Shown: positions 1 to 6,672 of the stretch, in pieces
How positions within the stretch are numbered: position 1 is the stretch's first letter
Layout: every line of letters starts with the position of its first letter
From: JAFGBN01 sp964394145
Lineage (GTDB): Bacteria > Chloroflexota > Dehalococcoidia > GIF9 > AB-539-J10
Reading direction: 5' to 3'
Assembly: GCA_964394145.1 (NCBI GenBank)
Contig: CAYMVL010000015.1
Span: forward strand, 1-47,010
Length of the DNA: 47,010 nucleotides
Made by a program: the position numbers and the translations under genes
The notes under the pieces: generated by a model
Database searches by the model: none
Seen by the model: the letters and a program-made list of their open reading frames with translations, nothing else
What the model was told of the DNA's origin: nothing

Positions 1-7
1 CAGTCAC

Positions 8-36
8 TTGACAAGGATAGAGAGGAGGTTTACAAT
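8..36 (+). promoter_or_regulatory. sigma-70 promoter of trkA-trkH
   Basis: A perfect -35 box TTGACA (8-13) is followed after exactly 17 bases by TACAAT (31-36), which matches the -10 consensus at five of six positions. The predicted start of transcription is near 43, leaving a leader of about 175 bases before the trkA start at 218. This is seen directly in the sequence; activity is inferred. Confidence 0.7.
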
Positions 37-38
37 CG

Positions 39-66
39 CCTGCAGTTAGAAGTGATATGCTGCAGG
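39..66. repeat. inverted repeat at the trk transcription start
   Basis: CCTGCAG (39-45) and CTGCAGG (60-66) are perfect 7-base inverted copies separated by 14 bases. The left arm begins just downstream of the -10 box and covers the predicted start of transcription. It could be a repressor operator or the first hairpin of the leader RNA. No T-run follows, so it is not a terminator. Confidence 0.45.
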
Positions 67-217
67 ATAGTGTAGACCGGCATAGTGATTTGTGCTTCAA
101 CCTGAGTGTTGATTCTAGTCGTTGCTGCTTCAATACCAACCCCTGGTACCTTCATACTTATTCGTTTATAGCTTCGGTCGGTTTGGATGTGCTCTAAATC
201 TCAACCTGAGAGGGGAA

Positions 218-874
218 ATGTATTTCATAATTGCGGGCTTAAGTAACACGGGCAGAAGTCTGGCGAAACTCCTTTTTGAAGAGGGACATGAGGTGGTGGC
301 CATAGACTGGAGTGAAGAGCGGTGCAATGAGATGGCCGCCTCTTCTGACGTGATGTATATAACAGGGGATGCCACTAAAAAGTCAGTGCTGGAAGAGGCA
401 GGGGTGGGTAGGGCGGATGCGTTGGTGGCTGTAACTGGTGATGACTCGGACAACCTGATGATCTCCATGCTGGCCAAGGAAATAGGGGCAAAGAGGGTAA
501 TTTCGCTGGTGGATGACGCCGTCCACGCTGAAGCTTTCAAACAGGCGGGAATTAGCTGCCTGGTTAAGCCGGATGCTGTGGTAGCCAAGCATATTTCGCG
601 AATGGTGTCGCAGCCCTATGTCAAAGATTTTCTCTCTTTTGAGAGAGCAGAGATCTTTGAAATAGAGTGCGAGGAAGGCATGAAATGTATTGGGAAGAGA
701 ATCTCCGATATGGAGGTCAGGAACGGGATCAGAGTCCTCGTGCTGGAGCGGGGAGGCAAATACCTGGATCAAGATGCCAAGATAGAACCTCAAGACTGGC
801 TGACTCTCATTGTGGACCGCGAGTCTACTAAAAAGGGCGTCGAATTCATGAATAGATGGTTCGGCAAAGGATAG
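218..874 (+). CDS. trkA: TrkA, NAD-binding regulatory subunit of Trk potassium uptake
   Basis: This cytoplasmic RCK protein binds NAD(H) or other nucleotides and gates the TrkH channel. The 218-residue product has one RCK_N domain (about 1-130) and one RCK_C domain (about 138-205), the half-length form of the family. The nucleotide loop reads GLSNTG at 7-12, followed by an acidic residue ending the second strand (D30) and a TGD motif at 49-51; the middle glycine of the usual GxGxxG is a serine. An upstream in-frame start at 122 is possible, but the ATG at 218 has a good ribosome site (GAGAGGGGAA) directly before it and begins exactly where family members begin. It overlaps trkH by 19 bases, so the two are translationally coupled. 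Confidence 0.9.
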   Translation: MYFIIAGLSNTGRSLAKLLFEEGHEVVAIDWSEERCNEMAASSDVMYITGDATKKSVLEEAGVGRADALVAVTGDDSDNLMISMLAKEIGAKRVISLVDDAVHAEAFKQAGISCLVKPDAVVAKHISRMVSQPYVKDFLSFERAEIFEIECEEGMKCIGKRISDMEVRNGIRVLVLERGGKYLDQDAKIEPQDWLTLIVDRESTKKGVEFMNRWFGKG

Positions 875-2277
875 GGCTAACCCTCAATATCGTTGGTTCA
901 TTTCTCAAATACCTGGCTTTATTCTATATTCCCCCGCTGGTAACTGCCCTTCGTTACGACGAGAACTGGGTAATCTTTCTATATTCCCTACTGATCACTT
1001 TAGCTATCGGGCTGTGTTTTGAATTTGGCTTCAAGACAACAAGAGTGATAGAACGTAGCGATGGGTTTACCATCGTCTCTTTCACCTGGTTTCTTATGCC
1101 GCTCGTTGCCGTCATTCCCTATCTGTTCCTGGGATGGGATTTCCTTAATGCCTTTTTTGAGTCCATGGCGGGCTTCACTACTACCGGTGCTACCACACTG
1201 GAGCTGGTTGAATCAGTTCCCAGGAGTGTGCTTCTGTGGCGTAGCCTTACTCAATGGCTGGGGGGAATGGGGGTGATAGCGCTGTTCATTGCCATCTTAC
1301 CCAGGCTCGGAGTAGGAGGTTCACAGTTGTTTGACCTTGAGTTTCCGGGCCCGATGGCGGAACGGCTCCGCCCTAGATTTGCAACCACCGCAAGGCTTCT
1401 GTGGACAATTTATGTGGCTTTCACCGCTGTTGAGGCAGCGCTACTCCATTTCTGGGCCAAAATTGAACTTTTCGATTCGATTTGCATTTCCCTCTGTACT
1501 CTCCCCACGGGGGGGTTCACTCCTACCACAGCCAGTATCGCTGCCTATGCTAATCCTCTGGCTGAATACATCATAATTTTCTTCATGTTGCTGGCAGGCA
1601 CGAACTTCGTAGTCCATTACCAGCTGTTAAGAGGAAATTTCAGGGTAGTCAAGGATGAAGAATTCAGACTTTATTTGATTCTTCTGGCCTCAGCTACAGT
1701 ATTACTGGTCGTGTCTCAAGGACCCGGGTCATTCAGAGCCGGGCTGTTTCAGGCGGTCTCAATTATGACCACTACAGGTTTCGTCACCAGCGATTTTGGC
1801 ACCTGGCATTTTGGCGCCAGAATTGTGCTTCTAGCTCTGATGTTCATCGGGGGTTGTGGTGGCTCCACCGGGGGGGGCATAAAAGTGCTCCGCATTTTAA
1901 CTCTGTGGAAATACAGCGGTGTGTTGATGAGAAGGGCTCTATCACCGAAAGCGGTGATTCCGGTGAAGTATAACAAAAAAGTACTTCAGGAGGAGGTCAT
2001 TGGAGATGTAATCTCCTTCTTCTTCTTCTATGCCATTGTGGCGATTATTGCCACCATAATGCTCAGCTTCGTAGGACTCGACTTAGAAACGTCGCTCTCA
2101 GCAGTGGCTAGCAGTCTGGGTAATGTAGGACCGGGGCTTGGGGGAGTGGGGCCTGCTTCTAATTTTGCCTGGCTTCCCGCGTCGGCGAAAGGCATTCTGA
2201 TCGTGTGCATGTGGTTAGGGAGGTTGGAGTTATTCACCGTTTTCATGATATTTTTGCCTCGCTTCTGGAAAAGCTAA
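856..2277 (+). CDS. trkH: TrkH/KtrB family potassium transporter
   Basis: This is the membrane channel subunit of the Trk potassium uptake system. The 473 residues carry the four pore-loop signatures of the family: TTTGATT (108-114), TLPTGGF (215-221), MTTTGFVTSDF (304-314) and LGNVGPGLG (421-429). The conserved GGCGGSTGGGIK segment (332-343) and a GRLE motif (455-458) are present, and hydrophobic helices surround each loop. The length is normal. The start at 856 lies inside the 3' end of trkA, and no separate ribosome site is obvious, which fits translational coupling. Whether the coupling ion is a proton or sodium cannot be told from the sequence. Confidence 0.93.
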   Translation: MVRQRIGLTLNIVGSFLKYLALFYIPPLVTALRYDENWVIFLYSLLITLAIGLCFEFGFKTTRVIERSDGFTIVSFTWFLMPLVAVIPYLFLGWDFLNAFFESMAGFTTTGATTLELVESVPRSVLLWRSLTQWLGGMGVIALFIAILPRLGVGGSQLFDLEFPGPMAERLRPRFATTARLLWTIYVAFTAVEAALLHFWAKIELFDSICISLCTLPTGGFTPTTASIAAYANPLAEYIIIFFMLLAGTNFVVHYQLLRGNFRVVKDEEFRLYLILLASATVLLVVSQGPGSFRAGLFQAVSIMTTTGFVTSDFGTWHFGARIVLLALMFIGGCGGSTGGGIKVLRILTLWKYSGVLMRRALSPKAVIPVKYNKKVLQEEVIGDVISFFFFYAIVAIIATIMLSFVGLDLETSLSAVASSLGNVGPGLGGVGPASNFAWLPASAKGILIVCMWLGRLELFTVFMIFLPRFWKS

Positions 2278-2326
2278 GCAAATTACACTGGAACTTCAGG
2301 CTGAATTTGGACTATACTTCTGATTC

Positions 2327-3154
2327 ATGGTTAAGGTTGCATTTCAGGGGGAGAAGGGTGCTTTTAGCCAGGATGCTGCCGTAAAGCTTTTTGGGGGAGA
2401 TATTAGTTTCTTGCCCTGCGTTCGCCTGAAAGATGCTTTTCAAGCAGTGGCGATGGATGAGGTGGGTTTTGCTGTGATTCCTGTGGAGAACTCCCAGGCT
2501 GGTAGTATCAACGAGACATACGATTTATTGTTAGCATATTCGCTCAACATATTCGCCGAGGTCATTCTGCGGGTCAGCCATTACCTGATGGCCCTGCCCG
2601 GTAACAAGCTGGATGATGTAAGAACGATATATTCCCATCCGCAAGCTCTGGCTCAATGTGAGGAGTTCCTGAGCAAACTGAGTGTTGATATTGTACCCAG
2701 TTATGACACAGCCGGCAGCGCCAAAATGATAAGAGAAAGAGAATTGAACCAATGTGCTGCAATAGCCAGCAAGAAGGCTGCCGATATCTATCAACTGGAG
2801 GTACTTGCACCCCAGATCGAAGACAATGTCAATAATTACACTAAATTTTTTGCCATCTCGAAACAGAAAGCTGAGCGAGCCGCGAGCAGCAAGACCTCCG
2901 TTGTTTTTAGTGCTAGGCATGTGCCTGGTGCGCTGTACAGCATTCTGGGCATCTTTGCCACCAGGAAACTGAACCTCACCAAACTGGAGTCCAGGCCAAG
3001 TAGAAGCAAACCATGGGAGTATGTGTTTTACGTTGATTTTGAGGGTCACCAGGACAGCGAGGTTTGTGAGGCAGCAATAAGAGAGCTGCAAAGTGAGGCC
3101 ACCTTCGTGAAGATACTGGGCTCCTATCCTCAAGCGGAGCAACAATTAACCTGA
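2327..3154 (+). CDS. pheA: prephenate dehydratase
   Basis: It converts prephenate to phenylpyruvate, the committed step to phenylalanine, in the cytoplasm. The 275 residues form a catalytic PDT domain (about 1-180) and a C-terminal ACT domain (about 190-270). Visible motifs are IPVENSQAGS (51-60), SHPQALAQC (103-111), the TRF-type catalytic motif as TKF (172-174), and the ACT phenylalanine-binding motifs GALY (201-204) and ESRP (221-224), which point to feedback inhibition by phenylalanine. There is no chorismate mutase fusion. It starts 49 bases after trkH on the same strand and may be read through from the trk promoter. A TATACT at 2313-2318 could be a private -10 box, but it has no convincing -35. 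Confidence 0.93.
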   Translation: MVKVAFQGEKGAFSQDAAVKLFGGDISFLPCVRLKDAFQAVAMDEVGFAVIPVENSQAGSINETYDLLLAYSLNIFAEVILRVSHYLMALPGNKLDDVRTIYSHPQALAQCEEFLSKLSVDIVPSYDTAGSAKMIRERELNQCAAIASKKAADIYQLEVLAPQIEDNVNNYTKFFAISKQKAERAASSKTSVVFSARHVPGALYSILGIFATRKLNLTKLESRPSRSKPWEYVFYVDFEGHQDSEVCEAAIRELQSEATFVKILGSYPQAEQQLT

Positions 3155-3277
3155 TATTCCGCTGCTGCTCCGGATTAACAGAGGTCAGGATTCTTATTCT
3201 GCCGACTACCGTCTCTGCAGGCCTTCGTAACAGAGGGGGGAGACAAGTCTGAAAACGTAAGAAGCCGGAAAGCCAGG

Positions 3278-3754
3278 TCAGGTAAAATTGGCCTTCAGTC
3301 TTACGTATGTGGCAGCTAGACCTTCTGACACAACTTTGGTATCAGACAACACAGGCATGAAGTTAGTATCACCTTGCCATCGTGGGACTATATGAGTGTG
3401 AAGGTGTCCTTCTATTCCAGCTCCAGCAACTTTGCCCAAGTTCAAGCCGATATTAAAACCAGCTGGTTTCAATGTCAGTTTCAGCATTTCTACGCCCTTC
3501 TTTACCAGCTCGAAGTGTTCGATTATTTGTTCGTGACTTAAGTCCTGCAAATCCGCTGTATGTTGATAAGGGGCTACCATCAAATGCCCGGGGTTATAGG
3601 GATAAGCGTTCATGATCAGGAAGTTGTATTGACCGCGATAAAGGATCAGGTTTTGCTGATCGTTGCTTTCTTCAGGTTTTTGGCATAGAATGCAGCGGGG
3701 TTCCTTGGGGCAAGCTATATATTCTATTCGCCACGGCGCCCAAATTCGTTCCAT
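3278..3754 (-). CDS. HIT-family nucleotide hydrolase or phosphorylase
   Basis: HIT proteins hydrolyse or transfer nucleoside monophosphates from substrates such as Ap4A or adenylated amines. The 158-residue product has the histidine triad GHLHTH at 116-121 (H117, H119, H121) and the helix motif GHLMV at 56-60. CILC at 21-24 supplies two of the cysteines of the structural zinc site seen in many HIT proteins. The N-terminal MERIWAPWR is typical of the branch annotated as AP-4-A phosphorylase or diadenosine hydrolase in Chloroflexota and Actinomycetota. The true substrate is not predictable. The gene is convergent with pheA and divergent from ffh. No strong ribosome site precedes the ATG. Confidence 0.88.
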   Translation of the reverse strand: MERIWAPWRIEYIACPKEPRCILCQKPEESNDQQNLILYRGQYNFLIMNAYPYNPGHLMVAPYQHTADLQDLSHEQIIEHFELVKKGVEMLKLTLKPAGFNIGLNLGKVAGAGIEGHLHTHIVPRWQGDTNFMPVLSDTKVVSEGLAATYVRLKANFT

Positions 3755-3766
3755 TTAACGGGCTTA

Positions 3767-3795
3767 ATATTAACTTGTTTTCGAATGAATTACAA
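3767..3795 (-). promoter_or_regulatory. possible promoter of the HIT gene
   Basis: On the minus strand TTGTAA (3790-3795) and TAATAT (3767-3772) are 17 bases apart. Each matches consensus at four of six positions. The predicted start would be only about six bases upstream of the ATG at 3754, so the message would be almost leaderless. This is a weak call. Confidence 0.3.
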
Positions 3796-3819
3796 CAACA
3801 TCTTGCGAAGAGTTGTTGT
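3792..3819. repeat. 28-base imperfect palindrome between HIT gene and ffh
   Basis: ACAACAAC (3792-3799) pairs with GTTGTTGT (3812-3819). Inside it TCTT (3801-3804) pairs with AAGA (3808-3811) around a GCG loop, with one bulged A at 3800. The arm is followed by three T residues on the plus strand. It overlaps the possible HIT -35 box and lies just upstream of the ffh promoter, so an operator acting on both divergent genes is more likely than a terminator. Confidence 0.5.
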
Positions 3820-3845
3820 TTTACTATTTGGGGTTACCGAGCAAG

Positions 3846-3874
3846 TTGACTATTACACTGGCCACAAATAGAAT
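3846..3874 (+). promoter_or_regulatory. sigma-70 promoter of ffh
   Basis: TTGACT (3846-3851) and TAGAAT (3869-3874) are separated by 17 bases, and each matches consensus at five of six positions. Transcription would begin near 3881, only about nine bases before the ATG at 3890, so the leader is very short and would include only part of the GGTGAGG sequence at 3879-3885. Confidence 0.5.
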
Positions 3875-3889
3875 ACCGGTGAGGCAGCC

Positions 3890-5233
3890 ATGTTAGAACT
3901 TCTGACTCAAAAGTTGACCAGAGTCTTTGATAGGCTTGCTGCTAAGGGCAAGCTTAGTGAAGGAGACATTGATGAGGCTTTGCGCCAGGTGAGGCTGGCG
4001 CTTCTCGAAGCAGACGTGAATTTCAGGGTTGTGAAAGAATTTCTGTCTCGGGCAAAGGAGCGTGCTCTCGGAAGCGAGGTGTCGCGCAGTCTGACGCCTG
4101 CCCAGCAGATTATCAAGATTGTCGACGAAGAGCTGGTTGTCATTTTGGGGAAAGAGCCGAGTTATCTGGTTGCAGCTTCTCATGCGCCGTCGGTCGCCTT
4201 GCTGGTGGGCTTGCAGGGGTCGGGCAAAACTACCACAGCAGTGAAGTTGGCCGCTCACCTCAAGCACACAGGTCAGAGGCCTTTGCTGATAGCTGCGGAT
4301 GTTCGGCGTCCTGCCGCTGTGGAACAAATCAAATTGCTGGGCGAACAACAAGAGATACCAGTATATTCCGAGGACAATAAGGTGAAGCCAGCTGTAATTT
4401 GCCAGCATGGCCTGAAGAAAGCTCAAGAAGCAGGTTTAACCTGGGTTATAGTGGATACTCAGGGACGCTTACATATTGATGAAGCCATGATGACGGAATT
4501 GGCTGATATTAGAGCTGCGTTGAAGCCTTCAGAGGTCTTGCTTGCGGTAGATGCCATGACAGGTCAAGACGCAGTAAGAGTAGCTGAGGAATTCCACAAT
4601 CGTATCGGGCTTACCGGTCTTATTCTGACAAAGATGGATGGCGATGCCAGAGGTGGAGCTGCTCTGTCCATTAGATTTGTTACCGGCGTGCCGATAAAGT
4701 TTATGGGCACGGGCGAAAAAATGGACGCTTTAGAACCTTTCTATCCCGATAGGTTAGCATCTCGCGTTCTTGGCATGGGAGACATGCTTACTCTCATTGA
4801 AAAGGCCGAGAAGTCCTTTGACCGGGAGCAGACAGAAAAATTTGAAAAGAAAATGAGCACCACTGGTTTTGACCTCGAGGACCTTCTGGAGCAGATGCGC
4901 CAGATTCACAAGATGGGCTCTCTGGGTCAGCTAGTGGAAATGCTGCCAGGCTTTTCCAGAGCTGCCTCTCATTTGAGCGAGCAAGAAGGGGAGGAAAGAT
5001 TAAAGTTGATGCAAGCAATCATCTTTTCTATGACTGCTGAAGAGCGCCACAATCCCTCCATCATAAACGGTAGCCGGCGCCGACGCATTGCTCTGGGGAG
5101 CGGAACCACACCCAGGGATGTTAATCAGCTGCTTAACCAGTTTCAGCAGGTACAGAAACTCACAAGGTCGCTGGGCAAGGGCAAATTTCATAACATGATG
5201 AACCTGCCTATGCGGGGTTTCCCAAGGGCCTAG
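3890..5233 (+). CDS. ffh: signal recognition particle protein Ffh (SRP54)
   Basis: This GTPase binds signal sequences and 4.5S RNA and brings nascent membrane proteins to FtsY. The 447 residues show the N domain (about 1-90), the G domain (about 95-295) and a methionine-rich M domain (about 300-447). GTPase motifs are GLQGSGKTT (107-115), DVRRPA (137-142), DTQGR (189-193) and TKMD (247-250), followed by GDARGG. The G3 motif is normally DTAGR, so the glutamine at 191 is a departure. The length is normal. The gene runs convergently into rpoD: the two stop codons share the tetranucleotide CTAG at 5230-5233. Confidence 0.96.
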   Translation: MLELLTQKLTRVFDRLAAKGKLSEGDIDEALRQVRLALLEADVNFRVVKEFLSRAKERALGSEVSRSLTPAQQIIKIVDEELVVILGKEPSYLVAASHAPSVALLVGLQGSGKTTTAVKLAAHLKHTGQRPLLIAADVRRPAAVEQIKLLGEQQEIPVYSEDNKVKPAVICQHGLKKAQEAGLTWVIVDTQGRLHIDEAMMTELADIRAALKPSEVLLAVDAMTGQDAVRVAEEFHNRIGLTGLILTKMDGDARGGAALSIRFVTGVPIKFMGTGEKMDALEPFYPDRLASRVLGMGDMLTLIEKAEKSFDREQTEKFEKKMSTTGFDLEDLLEQMRQIHKMGSLGQLVEMLPGFSRAASHLSEQEGEERLKLMQAIIFSMTAEERHNPSIINGSRRRRIALGSGTTPRDVNQLLNQFQQVQKLTRSLGKGKFHNMMNLPMRGFPRA

Positions 5234-6672
5234 TCTAAATAGTCCCTGAGTTTTCGGCTATGCGAAGGGTGCCGTAGTTTACGCAGAGCCTTGCCCTCGA
5301 TTTGGCGTATCCTTTCACGAGTCACATTGAATTCCTTGCCCACCTCTTCCAGCGTTCTAGTATGTCCGTCTTTAAGGCCAAATCTGAGCTGCAACACCTT
5401 CTTCTCTCGCTCGGTGAGATCATCAAGCACCCTGTCGATTTGTTCTTTGAGTAACTGGTTTGAGGCGGCTTCCGTTGGTGCCAGGCTGCCCTGGTCTTCC
5501 ACAAAATCTCCCAGGCGACTGTCCGCTTCTTCTCCAACAGGCGTTTCGAGTGATACTGGCTCATGATGGAACAGGTCCATTATCTCCTCTACCCTCTCTC
5601 CAGTTATGTTGAGATACCTTCCAATCTCCTCGTGAGTCGGTTCACGGCCGTATTCTTGCGTTAAGCGCCGTATAGTTCGTAAGAGCTTGTTAATCGTTTC
5701 CACCATATGCACCGGTATACGGATTGTGCGGGATTGGTCAGCTATGGCTCGAGTGATTCCCTGTCTGATCCACCAGGTAGCATAAGTACTGAATTTGTAA
5801 CCTTTTCTGTGTTGAAACTTGTCCACAGCTCGGATGAGCCCAATATTCCCTTCCTGCATGAGGTCAAGAAGTGACATGCCATGCCCGATATATTTCTTGG
5901 CTATGCTAACTACGAGGCGTAAGTTTGCCTCTGTCAGTTTCTTTGCCGATTCTTTGGCTTCGTGCCTTACCTTTTCAAAATGGGCTCTAAATTGAGCATC
6001 ACGAGAATTAAGCAGTGAGAGGAATTCGCTATCAGCCAGAAGGCATCTCAATTTCTGCCACGAAGCCTCATTTCCGATAAGGGACAGCGATTCCGGAGGT
6101 AGAAGGCTACTGTTTAGAGAAACACTCACTATGCTTTCTTCAACTGCAGCAGCCTCTTTACCTATCGTTTCAGCGGTTGAAGTTACTAGTGCGGGGTCTA
6201 CAACATTGTCGATGGCAGCCCGGAATTTCTGATTTGTGATTGTCTCTATGAAACTGCCCCGGGTATCAATGCCCAAACGTTCTACGATAGTCTCGGCAAG
6301 AGGGGAAGCCTTAGACAACTTTGAAAGCAGGCAAACGACTATGTCAGTTGCTGAAGGAAATTTCTTGTATTTCTTGACGTATGTATCTTCAATCCTCTCC
6401 AAGTATCTGCCCTGCTCTATCTTGCCGGATAAGATTCTCTCTTCCGCGGCTTTCAGAAGTGGCACCCTACCTATTTCCTGAAGGTACATGCGAGCCGAGT
6501 CGTCAATTATTTCGTGCTCTGCTAAGACTATTTCAGGTTTGATCTCTTCGGGTAAGGGCTCGCCGGTCTCTTCAGATTTATCCGCAACTTCGTCCTCGTC
6601 ACCGGAGAGATCTTCTACTAATTCCTCATCGTTATCCAGACCGGCGCTGTCACTCTTGCTTAAATTTGTCAT
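5230..6672 (-). CDS. rpoD: primary sigma factor RpoD (SigA)
   Basis: This is the housekeeping sigma-70 that directs RNA polymerase to -10/-35 promoters like those seen here. The 480 residues hold a short acidic N-terminus (about 1-55), region 1.2 (ARMYLQEIGRVPLL, 60-73), a spacer of about 140 residues, region 2 (LTEANLRLVVSIAKKYIG and DLMQEGNIGLIRAVDKF, about 246-315), region 3 (about 320-400) and region 4 with the helix-turn-helix and RERIRQIEG (452-460). It is the last gene of the ppsA-dgt-dnaG-rpoD operon. Its ATG overlaps the dnaG stop in an ATGA (6669-6672), and its stop overlaps that of ffh on the other strand. Confidence 0.96.
   Translation of the reverse strand: MTNLSKSDSAGLDNDEELVEDLSGDEDEVADKSEETGEPLPEEIKPEIVLAEHEIIDDSARMYLQEIGRVPLLKAAEERILSGKIEQGRYLERIEDTYVKKYKKFPSATDIVVCLLSKLSKASPLAETIVERLGIDTRGSFIETITNQKFRAAIDNVVDPALVTSTAETIGKEAAAVEESIVSVSLNSSLLPPESLSLIGNEASWQKLRCLLADSEFLSLLNSRDAQFRAHFEKVRHEAKESAKKLTEANLRLVVSIAKKYIGHGMSLLDLMQEGNIGLIRAVDKFQHRKGYKFSTYATWWIRQGITRAIADQSRTIRIPVHMVETINKLLRTIRRLTQEYGREPTHEEIGRYLNITGERVEEIMDLFHHEPVSLETPVGEEADSRLGDFVEDQGSLAPTEAASNQLLKEQIDRVLDDLTEREKKVLQLRFGLKDGHTRTLEEVGKEFNVTRERIRQIEGKALRKLRHPSHSRKLRDYLD

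Noticed and set aside
122..217. An N-terminal extension of TrkA starting at 122
   Set aside because: The extra 32 residues do not belong to the RCK fold, and the ATG at 218 has a much better ribosome site.
3792..3822. The ACAACAAC palindrome read as a rho-independent terminator
   Set aside because: It lies between two divergent genes where no transcript needs to end, the stem is AT-rich and only three T residues follow.
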